Positions 11,641-21,640 of a stretch of DNA of 64,000 nt are shown here, piece after piece (within the stretch, counting starts at the first letter, position 1; every line of letters begins with the position of its first letter). The stretch is from the NCBI GenBank assembly GCA_963691705.1, contig OY829538.1, positions 76,142,781-76,206,780 of the forward strand, in the 5' to 3' direction. The translations under genes were made by a program, and so were the position numbers. Source of the DNA: Viola odorata (lineage: Eukaryota > Streptophyta > Magnoliopsida > Malpighiales > Violaceae). Under the pieces are notes generated by a model. That model saw only the letters and a program-made list of their open reading frames with translations, had not been told where the DNA came from and made no database searches.

Positions 11641-11948
11641 TAAAAATAAGCTGATCTTTTATTAAAAATATAGGAGAGGTCATGAAACTCATGACATACA
11701 GGCACCCTGTCAAGCAAACTCAAACATACTAGGAAGGAAACAGACGCAGCACCAGCTGCTGCACTACAACAGACTCAACCTCTCACCAAAACAGAGAGCA
11801 CGCAGAAACACCCATAAGTTACCCATGAGCGTCGCGCCCCAAACATAAAACCAAGAAGAGGAAAGAAGCATCTGCGTTGACGTGTAGGGAAAGCAAGGGT
11901 AACGACTACGAAGCCACTGGTGCCAGGTGGCGAAGATGGTGTCTATAG
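11641..11948 (-). mobile_element. LINE 3' tail between units A and B
   Basis: Reading on the minus strand: end of ORF2 (TIFATWHQWLRSR-type ending), 3' UTR, the family hairpin GTCATG-AAACT-CATGAC (11679-11695) and the terminal AATAAG complement followed by a T-run on the plus strand. Its inner part repeats at 9285-9484, so it marks the boundary of the A/B tandem duplication. Confidence 0.8.
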
Positions 11949-12143
11949 TTTTTTTTTATAATATAATATAATCCAATGATAATTAAATAATTTGTAAAAA
12001 AAAATACTAAAACAGCTATACCACCCAAAAAAGAAAAGAAAAGAATAATACCTGCTATATTTAAGGGATAAGAAAGCTAGCTTTAAGAGTGAACAGTCAA
12101 AGGTCTTTGTTTAAACTTGGCAAATATACCACCCAAAAAAATA

Positions 12144-12364
12144 CTCCCTTCGGTTTGTTTTAAACGACTCTTACTATTTGGGCACGCATATTAAGGAAGC
12201 CGGATGATTTACTATTTGAGATAATTTTGCCGCGAATTGTTTCTCGGGCGTACGTTACGCTCGAAAAAAAGTACAGAATTTTTTTGGGTCAAATAGTGAG
12301 TCATCTGACCTTTTTAATATACATGCCCAAATAGTAAGAGTCGTTTAATAAAAACCGGAGGGAG
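12144..12364. mobile_element. Stowaway-like MITE (unit B copy)
   Basis: Starts CTCCCTTCGG, ends CCGGAGGGAG, flanked by TA at 12142-12143 and 12365-12366. Partner of 9683-9900; its termini match each other better than those of the unit A copy. Confidence 0.85.
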
Positions 12365-12976
12365 TAACTTTTTCCATGCCATATCGATATCCTTGTCAAA
12401 ACTTGGCAAATATGTGAATAATCATATAACTGCATCAAAACCCGTTTGTCGGAAAACCACCGTGTTGCGTATCTTCCACAAGGTCCAAATAACTGCAGCA
12501 TTTTCCATGCCATACCGATATCCTTGTCAAAACTTGTCAATCATCTTCACCTCACCTCATATCAAGGATTATCAATTATTGCAAGGCAGTCTTGCTGGTT
12601 CAGCTGCATTGCTTCCTATATGCATACAAGCAGTCACGACGCATGACCTAGGTTTATATGGCATTCAATTAACTTGTTAGTGCCCTGTATCCTTACTTTC
12701 AACTCACTGTTCTAATTTAACTTTGAATTTTCCGAGTGATTTCAAGGGTGTACTATCTGGAAGGGGATGAGAATGCATGTTGTATATGTTGACGGAAAGC
12801 CAGGTGTGAACAGCTTTATTCTTTTGGTTCTTATTTCTTATTTTTTTTCATGGTCATCGTACGTGCTTTTAAATTACTTGGTTCACTTGACTGGGCCCAA
12901 TTATTGTAAACCATCGAAGAAGTCTATATTATTTTATCTAATATTCACATTTATGAAATTATTTAACTAAAATATA

Positions 12977-13208
12977 CTCCCTCCGTCCTTTAATAATTGA
13001 CGCTTTGACTTTGGGCACGCTTATTAAGGAGGCCGGATGATTCACTATTTGAAACAATTTTGTCCTGAACTTTTTCTCGAATTACATGAATGGTATGCTC
13101 TAAGTTTGAGAAAAAATTGGGGCAAAATTGTCTCAAATAGTGAGTCATCCGACCTCTTTAATATGCGTACCCAATGTCAAAGTATTAGTTATTAAAGGAC
13201 GAAGGGAG
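12977..13208. mobile_element. Stowaway-like MITE unique to unit B
   Basis: Starts CTCCCTCCGTCCTTTAATAA and ends with its inverse (TTATTAAAGGACGAAGGGAG), TA at 12975-12976 and 13209-13210. The internal sequence (GGGCACGC, AAGGAGGCCGGATGATTCAC) is related to the other MITEs here. Units D and E have an empty site. Confidence 0.88.
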
Positions 13209-13328
13209 TAGTAATTAACAAGCATTTAAAATTTTCTGTCACCATTGGCATTTTTGTTGCAGAGAGGTTTTAGAATTTAATAAAGGAAATACTTGCATAT
13301 TAACGGATTGATTTTACACTCCTTCTAG

Positions 13329-13384
13329 AGGTAGAGTTAGAGTTAGAGTTAGAGTTAGAGTTACAGTTAGAATTAGAATTAGGT
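13329..13384. repeat. (TTAGAG)n microsatellite in unit B
   Basis: At least five AGAGTT/TTAGAG hexamers followed by diverged ones, longer than the unit A counterpart. Confidence 0.8.
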
Positions 13385-14141
13385 TTCCAATTAGGTATAC
13401 ATCTAAATCAATAAAATGATTTCATGTAGATGGGTTCTTTTAGAGCTTAGTCCACCAATAATTTATCCGGATTTATTTTCCAAAGATTTAGCATATATCC
13501 TCCCTCATTTTTTTAAGAAGTTACATATAATTTTCAGTTTTCTATCTTATCGTATATATAAAAATTGTCGTGGTCTCTACCATTTTGTGTTCCAAAAAAT
13601 CTTTTACAAGAATAATTATTTAATTTGTCTTCTACCTGTCAGGGCTCACAATCTGAAATTCTTATCTATCTATCTTAAAAGAAAAGAAAATATAAGAAAA
13701 AGAGTTGACTTGACGGCATTGACCATATGGGTTAATTTGATAGGGTTTAGAATAGCTTGATACTTTAGCCAATAAATTAAATTATTGAAAAGAAAAGAAA
13801 ATTATTAGAAAAGTATTCTAAACCGACCCTGAGTTTAAAGTAATCTTAATTAAAAATTATAATTCAAAGGTCTTTGTGGAGTAGTTTTTTTATATAATAT
13901 AATGTAATCTAATAATAATTAAATAATTTGTAAAAAAATACTACAACAGCTATACCACCCCGAAAAAAAAAACAAAATACCTGCTATATTTAAAGGATAT
14001 GAAAGCTAGCTTTGAGAGTTGAACAGTCAAAGGTCTTTGTTTATAGTATTTTTTATAATATATTTTAATGATAGTTAAATAATTTGGAAAAAAAATACTA
14101 AAAAAACTATAGCACCTAAAAAGAAATAGTGGAAGACCACC

Positions 14142-14148
14142 TATAAAT
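14142..14148 (+). promoter_or_regulatory. TATA box of cyclotide gene 1
   Basis: TATAAAT, 93 bases before the ATG. The surrounding ~130 bases are nearly identical to those before cyclotide gene 2, where TATAAAT lies at 20867-20873. Confidence 0.65.
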
Positions 14149-14240
14149 TGTGGAAGAGGGAGAGGCTCCAATTCACACATTGCATAATTAATTACACAAG
14201 CAATTAATATCTCAAAGAAAGAGTATATAATTAAGTGATA

Positions 14241-14717
14241 ATGGATGCCAAGAAGATGATCGTTTTCCTTGCGCTCTTTGCCGCCTTTGGTCTTCCAGCC
14301 TTTGCAACTCTGGACGTCATCACTAGCAATGCTTATGAGGCTCTTCTTAAGAGTGGGGCTGCTCATGCCATGACCAAAACCGTGATCTCCAGCCCTATTC
14401 TTGAGGAAACCCTCGTTTCTTTTTCCCAGAAGAAACTTGGTGGTCTTCCCGTTTGTGGAGAAACTTGCTTCATGGGCACATGCTACACCCCTGGGTGCTC
14501 TTGCAGCTATCCTGTCTGCACGAGAAATTCTCTCGAGTCCGAAACATTTAACCCTTTGCTTAAGGAGGCACATCTTGCCTTTGAAAAGAAAGGTAGCCTT
14601 GGTGGTCTTCCCATCTGTGGAGAGACTTGCTTCGGTGGCACATGCTACACCCCTGGGTGTACTTGCACCTGGCCTATTTGCACCAGCAAAATTCTTGAGA
14701 CCCAGAAAGAACTTTAA
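14241..14717 (+). CDS. Cyclotide precursor, two cyclotide domains (gene 1)
   Basis: A 158-residue secretory precursor of cyclic cystine-knot defence peptides. ER signal about residues 1-22, N-terminal pro-region and repeat to residue 67, first 29-residue cyclotide domain 68-96, spacer 97-121, second domain 122-150, short tail. Each domain has six cysteines and the CGETC loop 1; Pro in loop 5 marks Moebius-type cyclotides. Domain 1 has loop 2 FMGT and loop 5 SYPV, with Tyr where Trp is usual, and ends in Asn, as needed for asparaginyl-endopeptidase release and cyclisation. Domain 2 ends TSK, with Lys in place of that Asn, so it may stay linear. Start chosen at 14241; an in-frame GTG two codons earlier is not needed. 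No intron is seen. Confidence 0.92.
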   Translation: MDAKKMIVFLALFAAFGLPAFATLDVITSNAYEALLKSGAAHAMTKTVISSPILEETLVSFSQKKLGGLPVCGETCFMGTCYTPGCSCSYPVCTRNSLESETFNPLLKEAHLAFEKKGSLGGLPICGETCFGGTCYTPGCTCTWPICTSKILETQKEL

Positions 14718-15779
14718 GAGTGTGATCATTAATTCGGGGACGCCGTTCAACAGAGATGTATCCGGCGACGTCGTCGTTACTACGGCTGCCATTACCCGAG
14801 AAGATAGTGCAACATGCTTCCCCCCCACAATCGGGAAATTCGTTAAATAAATCAATCAAATATATATAATAGCTTGCCAAAAAAAAATAAAAAAAAATAA
14901 TCAATCAATAATATATATGTTCATTAATGTAATAATAACAAGATTCTTCTATAGAATCTTGGCTTTGTTTTCATATTATGTTTCATCTTTCAAAAATTAT
15001 TCTTCAATATTTTCTAGTTCGTCCTTTTGTGTCTTGTATAATGTTATGTGGGTATATATCTACTCCACACACACATACATATATGTATGTATGTATCAAT
15101 AAAAGCTTCGAATTAATACATAAATTAATGTTATATTACCATTCTACTCCATCTTTTTCTTCTCTTTTACTCTTTCAATTCCCTTTAACTTTGTAAATAA
15201 AGAAAAATTGAACCGAGCTTAAATTGCCTGAAACTAAAACCGACCCTATTGTTACTGCACTTAATTACCACTTCTCGTAGTGAATATTCTTTCCGCCACA
15301 CAAAAATAATAACTCCCTAATACATTTTGCATAATTAAGAAAGAGATTAAATATCAAAATTAACAAAGAACATCTTTTTTCTATTAATTAGCATCTCAAT
15401 AAGCCAATAAACACAAAATATTCTGCATTATTAATTGCAATTTCCTTTTAAATTTATAAATACGACATTTTATATGTGACGAGCTAAATATAATAGAGGC
15501 TTATTTTTTGTGTCATGTTGGGAGTAACATATAGTAACATATAAATCTTGTTCTTTGTTAAAGAGAAGAGCTAAATATAATAGAGAGTTATTTTTCGCGT
15601 GACGTTGGGAGTAACATATAACATATAAATGACAAAGATTGTACAAGTTGCTTAGGTTAGTTGAGAGGTCTAATTGAACCTAATAAGCTCCTGGTTTGTA
15701 TTTTCTTATTCATCGTTTTATTGTCAATTTATTTAGGAACAATTAGTAGTCCGACCAACTAATAATTGAACCTAAGTGA
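14718..15779. other. Intergenic region after cyclotide gene 1
   Basis: No gene seen. AT-rich, with a short TATG/TGTA-rich stretch near 15080 and a ~70 bp direct repeat (about 15475-15548 and 15563-15631) around GAGCTAAATATAATAGAG and TTGGGAGTAACATATA. Confidence 0.5.
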
Positions 15780-16413
15780 TTATCGTCATCTGTGTAGTAA
15801 TAACTAACGTGAGGCTGCATAGTAGAGTAGGCAACTAGCTCAAAGTCATCACGTCGAACTGGTCCAATCTGATTAGGATAAACAACCAGTTAGGGTAGTG
15901 CCTCGAACGTACCGAGTGTCTCACCCTAGGTGTGTCTTTCCTCATCTTCACGGACAGCTGAGTATTGTCTCCATAAACGTACCTTGGAGGACAGCAGACT
16001 GTCAAGGTTACTCCATAAACGTACCTTGGAGTAGCGTCCCTTACGAAGAAAAACATGGGACCTAAACGTACCTGGTCTTTATAGCACATCTATGAACTAG
16101 GAGTAGAATACTCTTGCACCAATGACCAACTAACCGAGATGCAACCGGAGATAGACCTTTACTAGGAACCTCTTCCCATATATTTCATTCTCTTATTTAC
16201 TATGTTTTTATTCTATTTAATTTGTAGTTAATCAAATAACCCCCCCCCCCCCCCCCCTTTGGTATTTGATTCAGTTTGATATCTCTTGTCATACACTGAA
16301 GTGAGTATCTTGCCTTAGTCCATGTATTCGACCCTGTTACCACTATATGCAATTGTTATTGTGTAGAAGGCAATAGGTTTATTATTATTTTTGACGGCTT
16401 CGACAACTGGTCA
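15780..16413 (+). mobile_element. LTR 3' portion of a second Athila-like family
   Basis: Inferred from the primer-binding site and gag that follow. The right edge is placed at the TCA before AATTTTAGCG, matching the ...ATCA-AATTTT-PBS layout of the other elements. The left edge is uncertain. It includes a run of 18 C (16240-16257) and three repeats of a CATAAACGTACC-like word at about 15970-16075. Confidence 0.5.
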
Positions 16414-16419
16414 AATTTT

Positions 16420-16436
16420 AGCGTCGTTGCCGGGGA
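16420..16436 (+). promoter_or_regulatory. Primer-binding site, tRNA-Asp type
   Basis: AGCGTCGTTGCCGGGGA differs by a few bases from the TGGCGCCGTTGCCGGGGA site that pairs with plant tRNA-Asp and that is seen in the minus-strand elements at 27451 and 32925. Confidence 0.7.
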
Positions 16437-16467
16437 CTAACGATACTGATTTCTTTCTTTTTGTTGT

Positions 16468-17338
16468 ATGACCAGGACGTCTGCACCGGATCCTATACCA
16501 CTCAACCTTGAGATCAATAGAATAGAGAAACGACTTAGAACACAGGCCAAGGAATCATCCTCAAACAACGGAGAAGTTCCCACCCTAGTCCTCGAAAGAA
16601 ACCTATCTGACTTGGACAATCTCGACTATTTCTTTCGTCAAGACCTTGACACTGAAGACTTCATTATCTCTGAAATCCCCAACATGGTCGAACCACCAGT
16701 TGACCCGAATAATCAGACGATTGAGGATCTTAATGCTGCTCCTGAGTCGACCAACACTTGTATCGTATGGCCTGCTGTCCAACACGATTGGACGATTAAG
16801 TCCGTCGTACTGCACCACCTTCCTACATTCCATGGAATACACAAAGAGAACCCACACCGACACCTCCAACATCTACACTCTATCTGTGAGGCTATGAAGC
16901 CAGCCAATGTTGATATCGACCATGCCAAATTGCGAGCCTTCCTCTGGTCCCTCGCGGATAGAGCCAAAGACTAGTTCTATGACCTTTCTCCCAAGCCCAT
17001 CACTCTTCTTGGGCAGAGATGTCAAAGGCTTTCCACTAACAAGTACTACCCAGTCTCTATGACTAGCGTCACTCGCAAATAGTTTATTTCGATTGTCCAA
17101 AAGGATGACGAGAACCTAGCTCAATACTATGAGCATTTCAAGAAGATGTAGACCTTATGCCCCTCACACAATCTCACTGATCACGCCTTGATCCAATATT
17201 TCTATGAAGGGCTGAAACCGACTGACAAGGTCTTGCTGGACGCTGCTGGCCGAGGTTCCCTTTGTGCTCTTACACCGGTTGCTGCCAAGGCTACCATTGA
17301 GCTTATAAGCACTGTCGGAACATCTGCGAAACGGTAGG
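16468..17338 (+). pseudogene. Gag of a second Athila-like family (broken)
   Basis: Starts MTRTSAPDPIPLN and aligns in outline with the gag at 32186-32878: basic N-terminus, acidic linker, then LPTFHGIHKENPHRHLQHLHSICEAMKP corresponding to LPKFYGHSNENTFKHLRNLHIQCDIMKP. A stop at 16972-16974 is followed in frame by recognisable gag sequence (LGQRCQRLSTNKYYP, ENLAQYYEHFKKM, HALIQYFYEGLKP), with further stops. The nucleotide sequence lacks the GGCCAAGAC modules typical of the other family. It ends in LTR-like debris at about 17340. Confidence 0.75.
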
Positions 17339-17399
17339 AGAGAATAGTATTTAGGTCGAAGCCCCGACTAACGCCCGAGGTGCCGAAGTTTAGAATTGT

Positions 17400-17690
17400 C
17401 TTCCCCTAATCGATCATCAACCAATTTAGTAAACCTTTTAACCAACAAGGTGCTAGTTGGTTAGGTAGCATCTTTAAGGGTACCTGAGGTGGTATTGACA
17501 CAGGAGGGAAGTAGGAGTCATAAGGGTACCTTGATTCTATAGCAATTTTGTAAACTTGAAATGAATATTTGTGAATTAATGATCGAATATTTATGAATCA
17601 AAACTTTACTTTAGCCTTTACTAGGAATCCTTCTTTTTTACTAGGAATCATTTACTTATAAAATTTTCATCTTTGACCCCTAATAAATTT
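17400..17690 (+). mobile_element. Diverged Athila LTR fragment
   Basis: Shares ordered words with the LTR at about 8805-9040: AAACCTTTTAACCAACAAGGTG, GAGGGAAG, TTCTATAGCA, ATGAATAT, ATGATCGAA, ACTAGGAATC and TTGACCCCT. No edges are visible; it fades into AT-rich DNA. Confidence 0.55.
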
Positions 17691-17984
17691 TAAAAACATT
17701 ACTTACAAAATAAGGCTTAAAAATTCTAATATAAATCTTATATTTTTTTTTTAATTTTAAGTTGCAATTTTAAATTTTATAATAGTGAAATAATTTTAAA
17801 AGTTGTAACAAGTTTGAAGAGATTATGATGAAATTTTTATAGAAAATGTAATAATTTTTTTTAATGTTTTGCTCACTAATTTCTTTTTCTTTCTTTATAC
17901 TGAAGTGAACCTTATCCTACATTTACACTCTTTTTACTCCCTCATCATTAGGGAGATTCTGCGATACCTTATCCTACATAAGAG

Positions 17985-19567
17985 ATGACATTTGTAGATT
18001 GGTGCAAGGGTTCTTCAGGTCGGGTAGATTTCCATAGGGGGCGAATGCTTCCTTCATTGCTTTAATCCCGAAAGTTCCTTCTGCGAAGAGATTCTGCGAG
18101 TTTCGAACTATAAGTCTTGTTAGCAGTTACTATAAGATAATCTCGAAAGTGTTAGCCAATCGTCTGGGATTGGTTATTACTTCAGTAGTGAGTGACTGTC
18201 AGCATGGATTTATAAAAGGGAGACAAACCTTGGATTGTGTCATGACAGGAATGAAGTCGCTCACCATCTCAAGGCTACTCAACAACAGGGGTTCTTGTTC
18301 AAACTTGACTTTGAGAAAGCGTATGACTCAGTAGAGTTGAGTTACTTGGATGATATTATGGGTCACATGGGCTTCAGTCAAAAATGGCGGAGGACTGATC
18401 AGCCGGTGCCTGAGTACGACCAAGGTGTCAGTTTTAATTAACGGATCTCCCTCTGACGAGTTTGGGGTGGGGCAAGGGCTGAGACAGGGTTGCTCCATGT
18501 CTCCTTTCCTGTTTAACATTGCAGCTGAAGGGCTTCATAAATTGTTCAATCGGGTGGAGGACCATGGGCTCCTGAGGGGGTATAGGCAATAATGATGTAG
18601 GATGGAGGGTCAAACATCTTCAGTTTGCGGATGATACAATGATTTTTGTCAACAACGAAGAGGCAGAAATTCAATGTGTAAAAGGAGTTCTACGTTGGTT
18701 TGATGCTTTTTCAGGCTTGAAGGTCAACTGCCATGAAAGGTCATTGGTAGGAATTAATATTTTTAGGCAGGAAGGAGAGACGATTGCCCGTCGGGCTAGC
18801 TATAAATTTGAGGTTTTGCCTTTCAAGTATCTAGATTCTTACGTTAGGTTAAACCCTAAGAGAGCTTCTAGCTGGAGTTTCCTGCTTCAGGCTATGAGGA
18901 AGAAGTTGGCTACTTGGAAAGGATCGTTGCTTTCGGTGGGGGGGAGGGTGACTCTTATCAAGTTAGCTTTGGCTAGTATTCCTGTATATAACATGTCTAT
19001 TTTTCACATACCTAAGGGTATTGTCCATCAATGTGAGAGTCTTATGAGAAGGTTACTATTAAGTGGAGATGACCAGAAGAGAGGTCTAGCAAAGATTAAG
19101 TGGAAGGATATGATTCGTCCACTGAGTTTGGTGGGTTGGGAATCGGAAGCTTGAAAATTCATAATGAAGTGCTCCTGATGAAATGGGATTGGAGATTGCT
19201 AATCGGGGAGTAGAAATTATGGGATGATGTTGCTTTACGTGGTGTTATGGACCATTTGGACGCAATGCAATAAAGTGGTATTCCAGCATGAGACTTTCTG
19301 CATTTACCGCACCGTCAACCTTATCTTCACTTCTTGGTAGAACTGGTTGAAAAGTAGAGACTCTTTGTTCCTGTATAATTCGGTTCAGATGATAATTTCT
19401 TCTTCGTGGCTACATTCGTGGGGATGGAGGAGTGTTTTTAGCTAGTTGGGTAAGGCCCGGGCTACTGCTCTGCTCTCAGCCTTGGGCTTGTATTTTGGTT
19501 CCCCTAGTTTTCTTTTTGTCATGTTCTCATGACCTTAATAAAATTATCTTCGCTTATTAAAAAAAAA
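17985..19567 (+). pseudogene. LINE (L1-like) ORF2 remnant with 3' tail
   Basis: 5'-truncated, heavily mutated copy of the LINE family also seen at 22726 and 59332. Recognisable RT pieces in order: FFRSGRFP, LISLVSSYYKIISKVLANRL, QHGFIKGRQTLDCVM, LFKLDFEKAYDSVE, GQGLRQGCSMSPFLFNIAAEGL, LQFADDTMIFV, GLKVNCH. An internal deletion near 19200-19240 joins the RT end to the C-terminal WTIWTQCNKVVFQ segment. The 3' UTR has the family hairpin GTCATG-TTCT-CATGAC (19518-19533) and ends GCTTATT plus an A-run at about 19560. Frameshifts are frequent. No target-site duplication was identified. Confidence 0.85.
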
Positions 19568-20126
19568 TTAGTTGTTTTCCAATTAGTCTCGTGTGACTCT
19601 TAATTGTTTGGTTGTTGGTACATCCGGAACATTTAAAAAAGAATGACTTGCAGAATTTTGCTCTCGAACAACCAACAACCTCTAATTTAATTTTATCGAG
19701 ACCACCTGATAATTTGATCACCATAATAAATACTTATTATTTTAAATTCGAGCCGAATAAAATCTCGGAAGTAGGTAAAATTCTCTCTCACAACCAACCA
19801 CCTCTTATTATAATAATATCATAATTTATGTAGAGATGATGTTATATTAATTTTCTTAAACTCCACTTGTTTGTAATTAATGATTTTCGCCCAATGGGGT
19901 ACTAGATGACAAGTCTTTTTTTAATTCGAAAGAAATTATCTTTTCTATTTTGTTTATTTTGATGTTAGGTTGGAATTAGATCTCTCTTTATTTCTGAGCA
20001 AATTCACGCATTCTCGGCCAATCATTCACTGCCATGTGCCCCTTTCCTCCCTTATGGCTCTTTCTCGTTGGCTCATGCCACCAGCCCCACCATCAATTCG
20101 GGGAAAATATATAATTTGCACCCCAT
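19568..20126. other. Intergenic, no gene seen
   Basis: AT-rich. A 70-codon open frame at 19612-19824 has no recognisable features and I do not call it. A GC-richer patch at about 19990-20100 holds nothing identifiable. Confidence 0.4.
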
Positions 20127-20850
20127 ATTTCAATTAAATATACATCTAAATCAATAAGATGATTTCACGTGGACGGTTTTTTTAGATCTTAGTCCACCAC
20201 TAATTTATCCGGATTTATTTTCCAAAAATTTAGTATATATCCTTCCTCATTTTTTTTAAGAAGTTACATATAATTTTTAGCTTTCTATCTTTATCGTGTA
20301 TATAAATATTGTCGTGATCTCTACCATTTTTTGTTCCAAAAAATCTTTTACAAGAATAATTATTTAATTTATCTTCTACATGTCAGGGCCCACAATCTGA
20401 AATTCTTATCTATCTATCTTAAAAGAAAAGAAAATATAATAAAAAGAGTTGACTTGATGGCATTGACCGTATGGGTTAATTTGATAGAGTTTACAATAGC
20501 TTGATGCTTTAGCCAATAAATTAAATTATTGAAAAGAAAAAAAAAATTATTAGAAAAGTATTCTAAACTGACCCTAATTTTAAAGTAATTCTAATTAAAA
20601 ATTATAAGTGAAAGGTCTTTGTTTATATTATTTTTTTATAATATAATATAATCTAATGATAATTAAATAATTTGTAAAAAAATACTAAAAAAGCTATACC
20701 CCCAAAAAAATGAATAATACCTGCTATACTTAAGGGATAAGAAACAAGCTTTGAGAGTGAACAGTCAAAGTATTTTTTATAATATATTTTAATGATAATT
20801 AAATAATTTGAAGAAAAAAATACTAGAAAAGCTATACCACCTAAAAAGAA
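20127..20850. repeat. Duplicated unit C, upstream of cyclotide gene 2
   Basis: Matches unit B from about 13386 to 14130 (ATACATCTAAATCAATAARATGATTTCA through the two AT-rich blocks), without the MITE scar. Together with the gene it forms a ~1.5 kb segment duplicated from, or with, 13386-14717. Confidence 0.75.
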
Positions 20851-20866
20851 ATAGTGGAAGACCACC

Positions 20867-20873
20867 TATAAAT
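20867..20873 (+). promoter_or_regulatory. TATA box of cyclotide gene 2
   Basis: TATAAAT, 93 bases before the ATG, in the same context as in gene 1. Confidence 0.65.
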
Positions 20874-20965
20874 TGTGGAAGAGGGAGAGGCTCCAATTCA
20901 CACATTGCATAATTAATTACACAAGCAATTAATATCTCAAAGAAAGAGTATATTATTGAGTGATA

Positions 20966-21640
20966 ATGGATGCCAAGAAGATGATCGTTTGCCTTGCGCT
21001 CTTTGCCGCCTTTGCTCTTCCAGCCTTTGCAACTCAGGACGTCATCACTAGCAATGCTTATGAGGCTCTTCTTAAGAGTGGGGCTGCTCATGGCATGACC
21101 AAAACAGTCATCTCCAGCCCTATTCTTGAGGAAACCCTCGTTTCTTTTTCCCAGAAGAAACTTGGTGGTCTTCCCGTTTGTGGAGAAACTTGCTTCATGG
21201 GCACATGCTACACCCCTGGGTGCTCTTGCCGCTATCCTGTCTGCACGAGAAATTCTCTCGTGTCCGAAACATTTAACCCTTTGCTTGAGGAGGCACATCT
21301 TGCCTTTGAAAAGAAAGGTAACCTTGGTGGTCTTCCCATCTGTGGAGAGACTTGCTTCGGTGGCACATGCAACACCCCTGGGTGCACTTGCAGCTGGCCT
21401 GTTTGCACCAGAAATGCTCTTGAGACCCAGAAACCCAACCATTTGCTCGAAGAGGAACACGTTGCATTCTCCAATAAAGGTAACCTCGGAGGTCCTCCCG
21501 TATGCGGCGAAACTTGCGTTGGTGGAACCTGTAACACCCCTGGGTGCTCTTGCAGCTGGCCTGTTTTTTTTTCTTTTTTAGCAGTGATTTCTTTGAATCT
21601 TTTCCTTTTCTTTGGTTCAAAGTTCATATATAAAGTTTAA
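20966..21640 (+). CDS. Cyclotide precursor, two full domains and a truncated third (gene 2)
   Basis: A 224-residue precursor. Signal about 1-22, pro-region to 67, domain 1 at 68-96 (loop 5 RYPV), domain 2 at 122-150 (loop 5 SWPV), each with six cysteines and a C-terminal Asn, so both look cyclisable. Spacers 97-121 and 151-175 repeat the [15 protein letters not shown] pattern. A third domain starts at 176 (GPPVCGETC, Pro for the usual Leu) but is cut after residue 200: the sixth Cys and the processing Asn are lost and a poly-T-derived hydrophobic tail of about 24 residues follows. The first 67 residues differ from gene 1 at only a few positions. A functional gene with a spoiled last repeat is likely, but the odd tail could impair folding or sorting. 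Confidence 0.88.
   Translation: MDAKKMIVCLALFAAFALPAFATQDVITSNAYEALLKSGAAHGMTKTVISSPILEETLVSFSQKKLGGLPVCGETCFMGTCYTPGCSCRYPVCTRNSLVSETFNPLLEEAHLAFEKKGNLGGLPICGETCFGGTCNTPGCTCSWPVCTRNALETQKPNHLLEEEHVAFSNKGNLGGPPVCGETCVGGTCNTPGCSCSWPVFFSFLAVISLNLFLFFGSKFIYKV

Larger units (their letters stand above)
11949..14110. repeat. Duplicated unit B, upstream of cyclotide gene 1
   Basis: Second copy of the unit at 9485-11640, plus an extra MITE (12977-13208) and minus the MITE found at 11158 in unit A. Two ~90 bp AT-rich blocks (about 13880-13960 and 14046-14115) directly precede the cyclotide TATA box. The same pair of blocks precedes cyclotide gene 2 and the orphan promoter at 22313-22555. Confidence 0.75.

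Noticed and set aside
12301..12540. 79-codon minus-strand frame FDKDIGMAWKMLQLF
   Set aside because: It is LINE C-terminal debris inside unit B, matching 25905-26156, not a separate gene.
10634..13384. Telomere-like repeats
   Set aside because: The hexamer is TTAGAG, not the plant TTTAGGG, and only a few units are present.
13950..14855. 301-codon open frame antisense to cyclotide gene 1 (and a 223-codon one at 20789-21460 antisense to gene 2)
   Set aside because: They mirror the Cys- and Gly-rich sense codons of the cyclotide genes. The start region falls in flanking DNA that differs between the copies and no family is recognisable.
19612..19824. 70-codon frame
   Set aside because: No motif, AT-rich flanks, no paralogue in the window.
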